Part shown: one piece after another, positions 5,653 through 5,694 of the stretch | How the letters are laid out: each line of letters begins with the position of its first letter | Numbering within the stretch: the stretch's first letter is position 1 | NCBI GenBank assembly: GCA_029859485.1 | Contig: JAOUDB010000184.1 | Coordinates: forward strand, 1-5,694 | Length of the DNA stretch: 5,694 bases | Origin: Desulfuromonadales bacterium | Lineage (GTDB): Bacteria > Desulfobacterota > Desulfuromonadia > Desulfuromonadales > BM103 | Direction: 5' to 3' | Notes under the pieces: generated by a model | Seen by the model: the letters and a program-made list of their open reading frames with translations, nothing else | The model's database searches: none | What the model was told of the DNA's origin: nothing | Position numbers and translations under genes: made by a program

Positions 5653-5694
5653 GTCTGATCGGAGAAAGAATTGGAGGAAACACCGATGGACGTC
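5651..5694 (+). CDS. Start of an unidentified gene, upstream start candidate (partial)
   Basis: An ATG at 5651 is preceded by AAGGAGGA (5636-5643) with a 7-nt spacer, the best-looking ribosome-binding site in the window. The open frame gives MSDRRKNWRKHRWT before the edge, a very basic and hydrophilic start that I do not recognise. It could be an N-terminal cytoplasmic tail, a short leader peptide, or not coding at all, because a second start at 5686 in another frame is also well supported. Confidence 0.4.
   Translation, partial: MSDRRKNWRKHRWT
5686..5694 (+). CDS. Alternative start of the right-edge gene (MDV..., partial)
   Basis: The ATG at 5686 is preceded by GGAGG (5673-5677) with an 8-nt spacer and fits the predicted promoter at 5625-5652. 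Only three codons (Met-Asp-Val) are visible, so nothing can be said of the product. It is in a different frame from the ATG at 5651, so at most one of the two is likely to be the main gene start. Confidence 0.35.

Overview
The window reads as ordinary, dense chromosomal backbone of a Gram-negative bacterium, most likely a Desulfuromonadales/Geobacter-type delta-proteobacterium. That placement is an inference: it rests on a full-length RNase J beside a short-linker FtsK, an SfsA homologue, a moderately GC-rich composition with strong codon bias, and intergenic AGCTTAC/GCTGGAG-type repeats that I associate only loosely with this group. No mobile element, tRNA, rRNA or CRISPR array is visible, and all three complete genes read through without frameshift.

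Layout: (1) The left edge holds the 5' part of sfsA on the minus strand, running out of the window. (2) A 151-bp divergent intergenic region (269-419) has good sigma-70-like promoters facing both ways, with -35 boxes only 12 bp apart. (3) On the plus strand follow rnj (ribonuclease J, 566 codons), uppP (undecaprenyl-pyrophosphate phosphatase, 263 codons) and ftsK (DNA translocase, 761 codons), separated by gaps of 101 and 111 bp. (4) Past ftsK is a 240-bp non-coding stretch with several inverted repeats and a second, diverged copy of sequence also found in the rnj-uppP gap. (5) The last 44 bp contain the start of another plus-strand gene, with two competing well-spaced ribosome-binding-site/ATG pairs.

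Functionally the plus-strand genes are housekeeping: RNA processing and decay (RNase J), recycling of the lipid carrier for peptidoglycan and other envelope polymers (UppP), and clearing the terminus region from the division septum (FtsK). They may be partly co-transcribed from the rnj promoter, but the sizeable gaps and a consensus -10 box ahead of ftsK allow separate transcription. I found no convincing new biological system. The points worth a second look are small: paired intergenic repeats with 7-bp periodicity, an inverted repeat on the putative ftsK start site, the overlapping signals at the right edge, and two minor features inside FtsK.
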